64,000 nt of DNA from Phoma sp. XZ068 (Eukaryota; Ascomycota; Dothideomycetes; Pleosporales; Didymellaceae). Shown here in pieces: positions 10,684-22,725 of the stretch. The notes beneath the pieces were generated by a model. The model did no database searches. It was not told where the DNA came from and was given only the letters and a program-made list of their open reading frames with translations. The stretch covers positions 806,001 through 870,000 of the forward strand of contig RBKR01000020.1 in NCBI GenBank assembly GCA_004835665.1, read 5' to 3'. The position numbers were made by a program, and so were the translations under genes. The stretch's first letter is position 1. Every line of letters starts with the position of its first letter.

Positions 10684-12932
10684 ATGGCTCAGGTACTTGC
10701 GCCAATCTCTCAGACGACCTCCCCCATTACAATGCCCTATTCGCCCGACACCTACCAGAATGCGCCGTCGCAATCCCACCAGCAGCGCCAGCACATGCAG
10801 CGAAACTACAGTGGGCAGACTGGGGGCACCGGGTACCGAGGCACCTCTGCGCCGATAGCCCCTTATGCCTTCTCTAGCACTCCCCAGCTGCGGCAGGACA
10901 ATCGATCGGTGACCTCGCCAACCCCGCAGGCTGCAGCACAGCAGCCTCCTGCCAACCGACAGCAAGCTCGCCTCGGCCATCCCTCTCATCCCTCCTCCTC
11001 ATCCGACTCGACAGTGTCGACATCTGGCTCTTCCAGCCGCTCGCTTCCGCATGCCTCGAAAGATGACAGCGACATCAAGCCAGTCGGTGACTTCACTGGC
11101 ATCACCCTATCCACCGCCATCCCTGACCTCTCCCTCTCTCTCGACGATGCACCTGTCAAAGCCTCTCCAGGCCGCTACAGGCGAGCTGCCGCGAGAACAG
11201 ATTCATCTGCGAGTATATCAACCGGAGGTTCCACACCGACAGCGACCCAACGCTCATCGATAGCAAGCACACCCACAAACTCGACGCACGACACATCGCT
11301 CGGTGACACTGAATCGACACCAACCGGCAGACCTACGCACAACCGGGCTAACAGCGCAGATAACATTCTCGTGCAAGTTGGTACGCATGATTCTGCAAAG
11401 CGCTACAGGCGTCGCAGTTTTGCCGGTGTAGAAGGCAATGGGCAGCCATCCAACGTCGCTTCTGTGGGGTCTGCCCCAGAGCAGACTGCGGCTCCCAGCA
11501 TAGCGCGACCGGGGTCAAACTCAGGTCGACCTAGCAGCCGACCAGCCTCGAGTCACAGCCATCAAAAGCAAAGTAGCGTGGGAAGCATACAGTCGAGTAC
11601 ATCGACAAAAGCACCGGCTGCTACCACTGCAGTATCGACGTCCCCAAATGCTGCTGCGAAAGCTGCAGAGCCTGCACGACGCACTGCACCATCTCCTTTG
11701 TCACAACCCACCGATTCTCCACCCGAACCATCGAATGCGGCGAATAAGCAAATTGGCAGCGAAGCCATGAAGCACCTTGCAGCAGTGAACGAAAAAGACA
11801 AGGGCATGAAGTCGCGTCTCAGGAGAGCATTTTCTTTCGGCAGTGCTGCCGAACTACGACGTGCTTCTGCAGAGAATTCTGTCGCGGCTGAACGCGCAAG
11901 ACTGAGAAAGGACAAGTACCAGTCTGATGACGATGCAGAACAGGCTGCCATTATCGCAAAGCAGGAAGCTGCTGGTATTGGTGCTGGTATCTACTCTGGC
12001 CAAGGCGGATTGGGCTCGAACGACAACTTGTCCATCCAGTCAGCTGCTTCGTCCGCCTCGATCATGCTTCGAAAGATGGGAAGTGGGATGAAGAAGGGCA
12101 CCAGGTCCATCAAAGGACTCTTCAGGCCGAAATCTGTTATCGGTGTACCGGCTGCTGACGGGCCTATCTCTAGACCTAGCGTCGGTCAGGTCTCAATGGT
12201 TTCGGTCGAGGCAGAACGTCAGAAAGTCAATGTGAACGCAAATGCGCAGGAGCAGGTCCGTGGTGGTACCGGATACCCTAGGCTCGAGCGTAATTCAATT
12301 GATGCTGGGCGTACTGCGGAGATTGTCAACGCCGATGGCTCATCCGCCGGTGACATAGCAAGGAAGAGTATCGTTGGTGGAGACCGTGAGCGTGCCGAGA
12401 TCCTTTCAAATATGAAGAAGGGCATCTTGAAGCGTAAGTTTGAAACCGATCATCACATCCCAAGGTTGCATGACTAACATCCCATAGGCAACGGGACCAA
12501 CTCAGACTCTGGGTCACCCACCATGCGACCCCTTGACGGACCAAATCCAACATTCGCCCTCAATGCACCAATCACTCCTACCCACGAAAAGGGCAAGGCG
12601 AACAGCGACGATTACTTCACGAAACCCCCGAAGATTACGAACGGAAGCACGAGAAGCCTTCCCGTTACACCAGCGGCCGGCTCTAGGAATATAACTTTCA
12701 GCCCACGCATCCAGTTCCACGACGCATGGTCACCTCACGACTACGACCGCCGAGGAGACATTGCGACATGCAACAGGCTCACACCTATGCTTGCGCAACA
12801 AATCAAGGAGGAGCTCAACTCTTTCAAAATGGTACGTACACCCTTCAGACAGCCACAACATGATTCCCACTAACACTATACTAGGAGATGGAAGTCCATG
12901 AGTCGTCGAAACCTCACACACATTTCTTCTAA
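10684..12932 (+). CDS. Bni4-like protein: phosphatase-1/septin-associated scaffold
   Basis: Exons 10684..12433, 12488..12831 and 12885..12932 give 713 residues; both introns have GTAAGT/GTACGT donors and CTAAC-type branch points. Most of the protein is low-complexity Ser/Thr/Pro/Gln sequence. Two islands look conserved: a basic block at about 360-480 (RLRRAFSFGSAAELRRASAEN, then an IMLRKMGSGMKKGTRSIKGLF helix), and the C-terminal 65 residues, with RNITF, DYDRRGDIATCNRLTP and MEVHESSKPHTHFF. RNITF fits the RVxF docking motif for protein phosphatase 1, and the C-terminal block resembles that of yeast Bni4, which targets Glc7 and chitin synthase III to the septin ring. I chose the ATG at 10684 because the MAQVLAPISQ start leads into a family-like N-terminus (GYRGTSAPIAPYAF). 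The Bni4 assignment rests on remembered similarity. Confidence 0.8.
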
Positions 12933-15900
12933 TGATTATGCATCCACTTCTTGGACATGGCGTCTTGGCGAATACCTTCCAACCTCAGCACTTGGGAATT
13001 GGAGCACAGCATTTACGAGTTGACCGTTAGCTCAAGTTCCATTTCTGGTTACGACGGATTTGTCCTTTTCTGTCTTAGCGAGCATTTACAACCAGTTAGA
13101 GAAAGAAGCATGGAAAAGGGGAACCCCAAGCGAAGGACTTAATACTCCAGCTCGACATTTCCTTTCTCTGTTGCTTCTTTTTCTCACCGAATCTCTCGGT
13201 GGTCCCGATCGAAATCTGAAATATTTCTTACCTCCTCTACTACTCTCCTGCGAACAAATTCCATCACTAGGCGCGGTTTTCTGTCATTCTTACGCTCTCT
13301 TGTGTTTCTTTGTCTCATTATAGCTTAGTCCGTCCATGCGAGTTTCATTCTTGGACTCACTTGGCTGGCTTCAGTGATCCGATAGCAGTAGCGGCTTTTG
13401 AGCGTATTGTGGGTTGTGCCGACTAGTTGTGTAATTGAGAAAGCAATAATGCGGTGTCTCTCCACTTGATCTACAATTTTCCTAGCTCTCCACTTAACCA
13501 TACATGATGTGATTCTCCAATTACCTGAAATGGGTAAGGGATACGCCTCACAGCAGTCAACAACCGAAGAAGTACCAGTACCACCACTAACTCTGCAACC
13601 ACACGAACAAGCATTTCTAAACACCACACCAGAACATCGCTTAACCACCTGTTCGATCAAACATAGCTCACGTTCCCCCATCCCGACACCTTACCAATCA
13701 ACATGCCCGCTCGACCGCGTCATCACACATCACATGCACTGCGGTTGCACCTCGGTCTGACACCAATTCGATCGACGGCGGTGAGAGGGGGTCCCGCGCT
13801 TACCGCGTCGATTAAAACAGCCGAAAGCCTCACTGCCTGCGTGCATCACCAGGATCAAGGGCGTGAATGAATGCCATGAGATAAGCCAAGCCATGGAGGT
13901 ATACACCGTACAGACTCATCTGCCACCGGTAGTTCTGGTGAGGGTTGCTAATAGTGTATATGGCGTCATTCTGTCGATCAGATGGATGTGTGCATAGCTA
14001 AGCGGTATATGCCTTCGAACGCTCGGTGAATGATACCTTTTCTGCTCTTATCACCGTAAGAGCCGATGTGATGGTGTGGATGAGTGTGCGGCGGGGACTA
14101 TACTAGGTACCGTTGTGTAGATCAGGGAGGGTATATGGCTGTCTTAGGTTACTAGACCCACTGGCAGTGTGTTTGGTGATGTGCAGGAGTTTAGTTAAGC
14201 GCTGTACTCGGAGGGCGTGGTTCGAGGCTTCGGTTGCACTTGTTTTACCAGGCGACCATGTTTTTATGGTTGAGGAATTTTTTAAGGTTCTGCGATGACA
14301 GCCTTAGTTCATTGGTTAGGGAAATTGTAAAGGTTTGTAAGACCGTTTGTTCACCTGCATTCTCTAGATCACATCAAACCACTCAGGAAGTCTGATTGGC
14401 ATAGCATGTCTATATCATGTCGCTTGTATGCTCTCTATAACAGACTAATCTTCAACATTTCGTTACCCCCAACTTTAAATTCTCACAGTACGTGGTGTCG
14501 TCGTAGGAACGAGTAAAGTTTCCGAAGCCATGGGCGCGGTAACTCCAATGGTGGGGGAACACGTCAAACTAGGTATCCATGACTTGGTTGAACTTTGATG
14601 GCGATACGCACTTCAGCGGCAGCAAGACGCTTGACAAGCTCCAGGGCAACAAGTAAAACGATAGTTTCGTGCCTATGTTGTGTCCATGACATCTAAGTCC
14701 CGTCATAAGAAGCAACGGAGGCATCCATGTCGACTCGGACTCTAGAAGTTTAGAAACTCCGACATATTTTGTCTGCTCCCTGTCGGCCTTTCCTTGTTGT
14801 GTACACACCTGGAAACCACAGTTGTTGGTTGACGACAGTTTTGAAAGCATCAATGTGTCGGTTTCACACTCTACAAGCCTATTAGAGCTTATTTTGTTGA
14901 GTTCTCAGGATGTAAAAGTGAAGATACACCAGCAGCAAGCGAGGCTCTGCGATCTAGAACCATAGAATGCAATTGACTGGAACGTCACTGATTGCAGAAG
15001 CTGAGGGAAGCTTCTCCCCATCCAACTTGATTGGCTTCTTTTCTTTCCTTTTTTGAGCCCGGACGAAACTCGACGCGAGCGATGATGTGCATGCCTCCTT
15101 CGACATGGGTCGGTGATAACGGCCGATGGATATGATCGAGGTCTAGATGCTGAAACAGTGAGAATGTTAGTCACACGGCGTTCAAGGTCGTTGGGTGTTC
15201 CCGTGGCCGAATGTGGCACAGAATAGAATTCACCATGTTTGGTTCTTCCGTATGCTTACTACCAATATGGGTTGATGTCCTATGTAAGAGGAGTGAGTGT
15301 ATATTACTCTGACCAGCATGACTATCTAGAAGATTGCCAAAGAGGGATAATCTCTTCCATGGTTCTCCCATGGTGTTTCAATGATGATAACGTGCCATAA
15401 ACGAACGCTCGTAGAGTGTGTTCCAATTAGCAATACTTCCTCCATCTCGCATTGTTTAGTCCGTCTGAGCGATGCTGCTCGATGACATCTTAGGACTCTG
15501 GAATTGTGTCTCTTGATGGTTGGGAGTTCGGTGACTAGGTTGGGGTGGCAAAGCATGCAAATCCTTTTTCAGGTGAGGATAGTATCTGCACGACATCGAC
15601 CGCAGAAAGTTCAACCTCGGATTGTCGATAACACAGAGTTATCGAGCAACGCGTCATACGAGGAGACTACCCAGACGAACAATTAACAATACCTCCACGT
15701 GTGGTGGGGAGCCAGCCATGCAATTCGTAAGAAGGACTCCCATATGAAGCTGCTCCCGCTGTGACGGAGGTGAACACATGTTCTGGAACGCCTATTGGAT
15801 AGGTGATTTATGTGTCTGCTCACTAGCACACTCCTATGATTCAGGGACAATTATTGACACGCTGGAATATTGAAGAAGCCAATCCCCGCGTCTAGACCAA

Positions 15901-17292
15901 GTCTGATACAGGCAGTCCGATATTGGAATGGCGTCCGCCATGTACCGTGTGCACATCAAGCTAGCGACTTGATACCCCATGATACGGATAAATACTAATC
16001 TCAACATGGAATCGGCATCCTGGGAATCGGACCAGCATTGCTTTGAATGGTAATGGTTTGGGAGGGCTTAATGTATCGAGACGTGGTCGAGCCATTAGTT
16101 GGCCAAATACACGGATCACCAATGTCGTGCATGACACTGGGATTCCCAAAAGAGGCGCTGGTGTTGACGCGCGTCTCAATGCAGCTACTGTTGTCTGTCT
16201 GACGAAGGTACGATGTCGGCGATTCTCATTTCTGAGTCTACAAAACAACAATAAATAGTTTCTTAAACGAGTGCTCTTTCTCCTTCGGACGTAAGGATAG
16301 AGAGAAAGTGTGAGAGAATTCTTCAGTCGGCACTTTTCTTGTCAGTTTACCCTTGATTTACAACCGGAAGAGCATCGTAGGTTCTTGAATGATGTACATG
16401 TGAAGTGATTGGATGCATCTTCATTGATCCTAAGCTGAATCCTGGTCGCACCTTTAGCGCCTCGTATAATTACCAACCGTTTTGGTTGGATTAAGCGCTG
16501 TAAGGAGAATGTTTCCTGCCTCGTTTGATGCCATTCGCTGGTCTTAATGCTATCTGACAGCCCGTTTAGCTTTGGAGGAGCGAATTTAATTCAATCGAAG
16601 GTTAGTCTCAGGATCGAACAGGGATGCCTCGTAGAGTTTATTGGCGAGATCGCGTAAGCTCTCAATCATGCTGCACCTTCATGGGTTTAAACATTTGGCC
16701 TTCCCCAGATGGACCGTTCAGATCGCAAGATAATGGAATCTCGTCTCGATCGCTGAGGGTATCACGTGGACAAGTGTGGTGGATGCGCCGTAATGTCTGG
16801 AAGGTACATCATCGGCCTCATGGGAGTATGGAGACACCTCATTGATAGCAGAGACACACCATGATTGCTTCTTTACGACATGCTCATGACCTGCCACGAA
16901 TTCCACCATCGAGATCGACCAGTTCTGCGGTGAATTAAAGCCTCTAGTATCATTCGAAGGTCGATTTTGACAATCTACAGCATGATGAAGTAAGAAAGCC
17001 TAATGCAACTGAGAACAATATACACCTTGGAGATGATCATAACACTGGCTGCAAGGATTGAGCGAATATCCATCGGAGTACCGATGTTCGCTGGAGTTGA
17101 GAGTTGGGAGTGGACTAGCGCTGGGGGACTCGGAACTAATGCTAGCGCGGGTCTGCCATTGGCCCCAGAGTTTCATTTTGCAGTCACGTGAGCCGCCAAG
17201 AGTCTCGCTTCGCACACAAACGCGATTGCATGTCGATTTCGAGAGGAGAGCCAGAGCATCGACTAACCAACAGCCCTCGACAAGCCGCCATC
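12933..17292. other. 4.36 kb without a recognisable gene
   Basis: No family, tRNA or transposase is recognisable. Short open frames on both strands (14853..14569 minus, 16251..15961 minus, 16043..16258 plus, 15504..15686 plus) lack domains and splice partners. A GGTTCGAGGCT string at 14218 resembles a pol III B box but has no tRNA fold around it. The right end should include the RPS18 promoter. The block could be a degraded insertion or simply long intergenic DNA. Confidence 0.5.
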
Positions 17293-18292
17293 ATGTGTGA
17301 GTATACGCCCTACCATGCCTCACGAATCCTAGCAATGCGACCATACTATCCTGCGCACTGCAAAATACTCGAGTGCGCGAGAGAGTGAAGTTGCAAAATT
17401 GCAGATCGCAGGCAAACCGTATGGAACAGTCCAGCTGACAATTGTATAGCGCTCGTCTCCGGAGAGAAGTCTAAGTACGTCCCCAGCAACACGTTGCCTT
17501 GAGATCGTCAGCGGTGCTGCTCTCGTCGTACACGCCACCGCACCTGCACCCGTCTGAGTTTGCCGCTCGATACCAGACCTTTCCTCGATCTTCGACAGCA
17601 TGCTGAAAGAGGAGGACTTCAACACCAGCCGTGGTGGGCGATGAACACAACACATACAATGGTGGAGGACTAGCATACTGTCTGGAAACGGGAGAGGTGC
17701 TTGCATCGACGCGGCAAACTCTACGGGCGCATGCCTGCGAGTTCCACGACGATGCACATCTTGACTATAATGCGTGTGCGAACAGCAATGCTGACTTGCC
17801 ACAGCTTCCAGTACATCATCCGTTTGTTGAACACAAACGTCGATGGAAAGCAGAAGGTCATGTACGCCTTGACCAAGATCAAGGGTGTCGGTCGCCGCTA
17901 CTCCAACTTGGTCTGCAAGAAGGCCGATGTTGATCTGAGCAAGCGCGCCGGTGACCTCACCTCTGAGGAGCTTGAGCGCATTGTCACCATCATCCAGAAC
18001 CCCCTGCAGTGTATGTTGTACCCTTCACTTCTGAGAATTCCACGTCTAACATCCAACAGACAAGATCCCCACCTGGTTCCTCAACAGGCAGCGCGACATT
18101 GTCGACGGCAAGGACACTCAGGTCCTCGCCAACGGTGTCGACTCCAAGCTCCGTGACGACCTCGAGCGCCTCAAGAAGATCCGCGCTCACCGTGGTCTCC
18201 GTCACTACTGGGGCCTCCGCGTCCGTGGTCAGCACTCCAAGACCACTGGTCGCCGCGGCCGAACCGTCGGTGTCTCCAAGAAGAAGGGATAA
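17293..18292 (+). CDS. RPS18: 40S ribosomal protein uS13 (S18)
   Basis: Four coding exons, 17293..17296, 17450..17474, 17805..18010 and 18060..18292, encode 155 residues, the usual length for fungal S18. The first exon contributes only ATG plus one base; the Ser2 codon is split (T|CG). The protein reads MSLVSGEKSNF, then QYIIRLLNTNVDGKQKVM, with the GVGRRYSN helix-two-turn-helix region and the basic C-terminal tail RGRTVGVSKKKG that contacts rRNA. uS13 sits in the head of the small subunit at the bridge to the large subunit and the P-site tRNA. The start sits in a strong context (GCCATCATG). Intron 2 is 330 bases, far longer than the roughly 50-base introns of neighbouring genes. Confidence 0.97.
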
Positions 18293-19223
18293 ATATTATG
18301 CGCTCCCGGCTGGGGTCAGCAATGGGCTTATGTGGTGTATCAAGGCTTTACGAAATGGGTGGAGCACTTTCGGTGTTTATCAATGGCATTCATTGGCTGG
18401 AACGTACACTTCATACGGCGCTCAATGGTGGATGGCGATGAGAAAAGGGTAGGGTTGAAAATACAGCCTGTACCAAAAATTACCAACGATTCCAATCTTC
18501 ACTTCGTCTGCTCACCTGACATGCATCTTTACCCCACGCCCCTTGACCATGCATGCTTAATTAAGTCTCCGAGTGGTACCACGACGCTACGCAGCCTCAT
18601 CGAACATTCTGCACTACTGCACTGTTCTGCGGGAGCGGCTATGGCGTCTTGCATCCGTAGCCACTCAAAACATGCCAGCTGTTACTGAGGCACATTTTGC
18701 ACGAGTTCTCCTGCATGTTCACAATGCAGCCCCTATATCGAATTCGCCGCGGATGCCCATCTCTAAGAAGAATGCGTGTGTGGGTACGAGTCTAGATTCT
18801 TGAGGCAGTGATCTATGGAGTGAATGTCTTACATCAAATGCAATTGAATCTCGAGTACTCCACATAGTACAACAGAGCCATCTATTCGTTAAAGTCGTAA
18901 TCGTTAGTCGTGAGTCGTAGTCATAATGTCATCTTTCGTATGCTGTGATCATCGCCAGCGTCTTTGATCATGTCGTGAGTCGTGAAGTCGTCCGTAAAAG
19001 AGTGGAACACCCGCAATGCAAACATAGAACCCAGAAACCAAGCACAAAACAAGAACCGAGAAAAAGAAAAGGAAATGACCGGTCAAACTGCCCAATGCGA
19101 TGCCCATGCGAACGAAGAAACAAGTCGAGTGCATCCTTTCGCATCCCTCCACTCCTCCTCCTCCTCTCTTACCTCGTCTTGATTGGATGCTTCAGCATCT
19201 GATCACCCCGTCTCACCAAGGAC
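18293..19223. other. Intergenic, between RPS18 and the convergent orphan gene
   Basis: It holds the two 3' ends. Around 18891-18992 there are several copies of AGTCGT or GTCGTGA in loose tandem. No coding sequence is supported. Confidence 0.5.
18896..18992. repeat. Loose tandem of AGTCGT units
   Basis: GTCGTGAGTCGT occurs at about 18908-18918 and again at about 18974-18985, with further GTCGTA and GTCGTC copies between and after them. It looks like a short degenerate simple repeat; no function is implied. Confidence 0.5.
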
Positions 19224-19943
19224 TTAGTCCCACCACATCCTCCGCACCCTCCCATTGCCACTCAAGATATCCAGCACTTGAGCACTTCCCGTCTGTACGC
19301 CATACATCCTCGCAATAACATCGCCAATATCCATCCACGTGAGGCGGTGGACATCATACAAATCCAGAACTACGCGCACCAGCCAGGGCGACGTCATGGG
19401 GAAATCAGGATCTTGAAAGGCAAATGGAGAAATTGGTCCATCTGCGAGAGAAGACGAGGAGTGGTCAGGCAGCTGGATGTGGGGAGGGGATAGACGAGCG
19501 CGCTTGTTAGGCGGGTGGGAAGAGAGGGCGTCTGAGGGCCGGGGCGCACGCGCTCTTTCAAAAAGACCGAGGAGGTTGCCTGCTGGCAAGTCCATGATTT
19601 GGTCCGCATCTTCGTCTTTGGGATCGTCGTCTATATGGTCTTGTAGACTCATTTGGTGCTCGGAGACGGTGGGTGAGCTTGCTGTGGATATCGACATGGC
19701 GCTACTTGAGTCCGACATTGATTCCTCGCTCATCTTGGTTCGGAGCGGGAGGAGCACATGATGTTGGGGCACCGTTTTCGCGATATTGATGCTGCCCGTG
19801 GATTTAGAGAAGGGGGATTCCTCGATGGGTGTCGATGCATTGAGTCTAGTGATCGATGATGGTGAGTCGAAGGAAAATGACTGTGATCGTATGCGGACCT
19901 TTGGGCTAGGTGTCCGCGGGGGAGCTGCAAGAAGGGCTGCCAT
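19224..19943 (-). CDS. Conserved-looking orphan protein with Ser-rich N-terminus and C-terminal helical domain
   Basis: A single-exon gene of 239 residues. The first 150 residues are Ser/Pro-rich and acidic, with a likely nuclear signal (PPNKRARLSPP). The last 65 residues (from SPWLVRVVLDLYDVHRLTW to GRVRRMWWD) form a compact helical region with many Trp, Leu and charged residues, unlike the disordered front, and look like a real folded domain. I do not recognise a named family. The RTPSPK and SPSS motifs near the start would suit phosphorylation. Strong coding composition and the absence of in-frame interruption support a real gene. A nuclear or cell-cycle role would be a guess only. Confidence 0.75.
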   Translation of the reverse strand: MAALLAAPPRTPSPKVRIRSQSFSFDSPSSITRLNASTPIEESPFSKSTGSINIAKTVPQHHVLLPLRTKMSEESMSDSSSAMSISTASSPTVSEHQMSLQDHIDDDPKDEDADQIMDLPAGNLLGLFERARAPRPSDALSSHPPNKRARLSPPHIQLPDHSSSSLADGPISPFAFQDPDFPMTSPWLVRVVLDLYDVHRLTWMDIGDVIARMYGVQTGSAQVLDILSGNGRVRRMWWD

Positions 19944-21195
19944 GATGGCTCAGTGAGTGGTGCAGCTCACGCTCTGCTATTGTATAGTCGGAGCGAGCCA
20001 CCCGAGCCAAGTATTGTAAGGGGATGAAGAAATGAAATCAAGGCCTAAGCCTACCTACCAATGGTGCCGCTAGTGAGCTTCTTATTTCACAGTCCTCCTA
20101 CTATTTCCTACCAATTCCGACGATAGGTGTCCCATGCGGCCGTTTCGCTGGCCCTGCATAGTGATATGCAACCACGCCACGCGCCCACGCGCCCGATGAG
20201 GCGCTCTACAGGGCGCTAACGTCCATAATCACGGAATGCGGGGAAGGGGCTAAGATGCCAGTGGATGGATAGTAGATGAGATACAGTGCGTTGGTGGGAC
20301 AACGCACTTTGCATTAAACTTTGCGTGAAGAGAGTTGGGTCAGATGTCGCAAACAGACGCAGAGAAGGGAAGATTTATAATCAGTAGTGAGAATATGCAG
20401 TAGCTTCAGTACTAGACACTCCTCTGGTTATTACATAGATTAGGTATAGGACTGCACTTTGACGTTACAAGAGGTTTACGAATTGGCGAAGGGAGGTTTT
20501 GCGACAACAGCAGATCCGTCTGGCAATCTTACTAGTGCTATAGAAGCTTCGGGAAGCAAGGCAATTTCGAGATACCGTGATGAGTTGCGAAGTTGCCGGA
20601 GTGACGTGGTGAACAGGGGATGCTCGTACATGCAGCCTCAAGCGCTACCCGCCAATCAGCACATGGACTGGCGCCAACGCATGAAGTATGCATGCGGTGA
20701 ATTAGACAGCCCTGAGTGGTGACAGGCTTGGTGGGAGTGGAATTGGAAGCACAAAAAAGTCTAGGGGGAGGTTGACAAAGGCAAATGATTGAAGCACGAG
20801 TGCAATCTGGGTAGAGATGGGGTTTATTGTTGATGCATGCGTACATCTCACCTCATGCAGTGCGAGACTAACCAAACGTCCGCGGGAGGTGTCTACGATC
20901 ACGCGCAAACCCTGAACATCCGGAGATACCTCGAGGCCTGGTGCAGCGCATGTCTGCCGTGTTGCCGCAGAAGATGTCTTTGATACCGAGTATTCTCGTT
21001 GGGTATCGTTGGGGGTGGGTCGGGCCGACGGAAGGGGAAGGGGCACGCATATGTGCTTAGACGAACTCGGTTTCGATTCGGTGCCCAGGAGGCGGAGGGC
21101 CTTGGGCGTTTAGGCGCGGTGCAGATGAGGCGACCGACAGCATACACCTGAGGTAGAGGCTGCTGCACACAGCTCGCTGCTCGACGTGTCACCAC
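19944..21195. other. Intergenic, promoter side of the orphan gene and 3' side of SBDS
   Basis: No gene recognised. Short minus-strand frames at 20538..20846 and 20702..21046 have no domain. A CCCACGCGCCCACGCGCCC repeat is seen near 20177-20193. Confidence 0.5.
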
Positions 21196-22152
21196 TCAAT
21201 CATCGGCGCCAACAGCCATCTCCATGACTTCGACGTTTCCACGGCCTTTGGTCTGGCTCTCGATGAACTCATTAAGACCCTTGAACGCGCCCGGCTCCAC
21301 CAGACCAACAGCTTCCCATTCAGCGCCCATAGTGTCCTGGCTCTCGACCTTCTCCATGAACGCCAGTATTGTGTCCTTGACTGTGCCGGTGGCTGCCTTC
21401 TCTTCGCCATCTGCCTGTGCTCTTGGTGCGGTCTTGACGGCCTGCTTGAGCACCGAGGTCGCGCAGCTGACTCGCAGCTTCATTTGCATACGTGCGACAG
21501 GGATAGGTTGGTGGGCGATAAGGGCCTTCATGGCGAACAGGGCTTGTGACTTGGCCGACTTTGTCGTGACGATGCCGCTCCACTTGGGTAACGCTGTGGC
21601 TTTGCCTTTATCTTCACCATCCGGCGTCTCAGTGCCAGCTTTGTGTTCTTGTTGTTGTGCCTGTGTCTGCGAGCTCAACTGGTCCAACGCCTTCTCGATC
21701 ATGCCTGTAGTGTAGACGCGCTTCGTCCTAGGATCTACCAGCTTGCCGGCGACAATGTCGATGACTTCGTTCTTTGTGCGCTCTAGTTCGGCACCACGCT
21801 CCTTCTCTCCGACCTGCAGTTCGCCGTGGTCCAAGATCTCCAGGATAATCTCCTCCATTGGCTTCTTGCCAAACGCCTTATCGAGGTCGGCCTTCGGTGC
21901 CGCCTGGCCTTTGCTGACGTTCAAAAATACATTTTCGATCTGGAGGACGTTTGACAGATCCTTTTCAATTTTATTGCGCCATTCGAGGACTTTGTTCTTG
22001 TAGCAGGCGATTTCGAAACGCTTCTTGCCTGCGCAGTGTCAGTGACTGTGGTGGGGCCAAAAGTTTGGCGGAGGAAGCTGCGCACCCTTCTTCATGCGCA
22101 CCAACGAGACGTTGGTGAGCTTGATCTGGTTTGACGGCTGGTTGATAGGCAT
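21196..22152 (-). CDS. SDO1: Ribosome maturation factor SBDS/Sdo1
   Basis: Exons 22152..22086 and 22028..21196 (intron 57 bases, split Gly codon) give 299 residues. The N-terminus reads MPINQPSNQIKLTNVSLVRMKKG followed by KKRFEIACYKNKV, the diagnostic start of the SBDS domain I (FYSH fold). The DPRTKRVYTTGMIEKAL stretch is domain II and the PIPVARMQMKLRV segment domain III. Sdo1 works with the GTPase Efl1 to evict eIF6/Tif6 from cytoplasmic pre-60S subunits. The protein is about 50 residues longer than yeast Sdo1; the extra sequence includes a Gln/Glu/Lys-rich linker between domains II and III and an acidic tail. It is divergently arranged with carboxypeptidase Y across 573 bases. Confidence 0.95.
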
Positions 22153-22725
22153 TTTGTGCGCTCGTCTTCTTTACGTTTGGTTGTGCACAAGTGTATTGCG
22201 GCGCAGATATAAAAGTTGCGCACTGACGCGGGGACGGATGACATCGTTTCGGCTCATCCTGACAAGAAGGCGGCGCTAGGCCCGATCTAGCCGTGATGCA
22301 GGAACACTCTACACTGCAGCCTTCACACGGGCAAGGGACGGGACGTTGCCGCAGGAATGCAAGCGCAGGCTCTGGCATCACATGGCCAGGCACGGTGAGG
22401 CCTCGATGCAACAACGAGGCGCCCGGAGAGTTCCCAGGATGCCGGCCCATCTTGAAACGCGAGTGGTTCGGCCTCGTGAGCTGCCCGCGCTTGGACTAGC
22501 ACCGCAGCTGATAAGCCTAGCTTCGTCATCGAGGTGGCTGGCAGTTGCCTGGGTCACCGAGCTCCATTGCTCCAACACTCTCCATCTCTCATACGCATCC
22601 TCCCCACCATTTGTCCAATTCATCGTCTCTTCCCCATACATCCATTCCCATTGATTCACGTCACTGGGCAACCTTCTTCATTACACAGCTATCGTTGAGC
22701 TCCGGAAGCTCCATCGTACGCCGCT
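22153..22725. other. Shared upstream region of SBDS and carboxypeptidase Y
   Basis: 573 bases between divergent start codons, so it must carry both promoters. C/T-rich leader sequence precedes the carboxypeptidase ATG. I see no clear TATA box. Confidence 0.5.

Noticed and set aside
14205..14240. B-box-like GGTTCGAGGCT suggesting a tRNA
   Set aside because: No A box or cloverleaf upstream.
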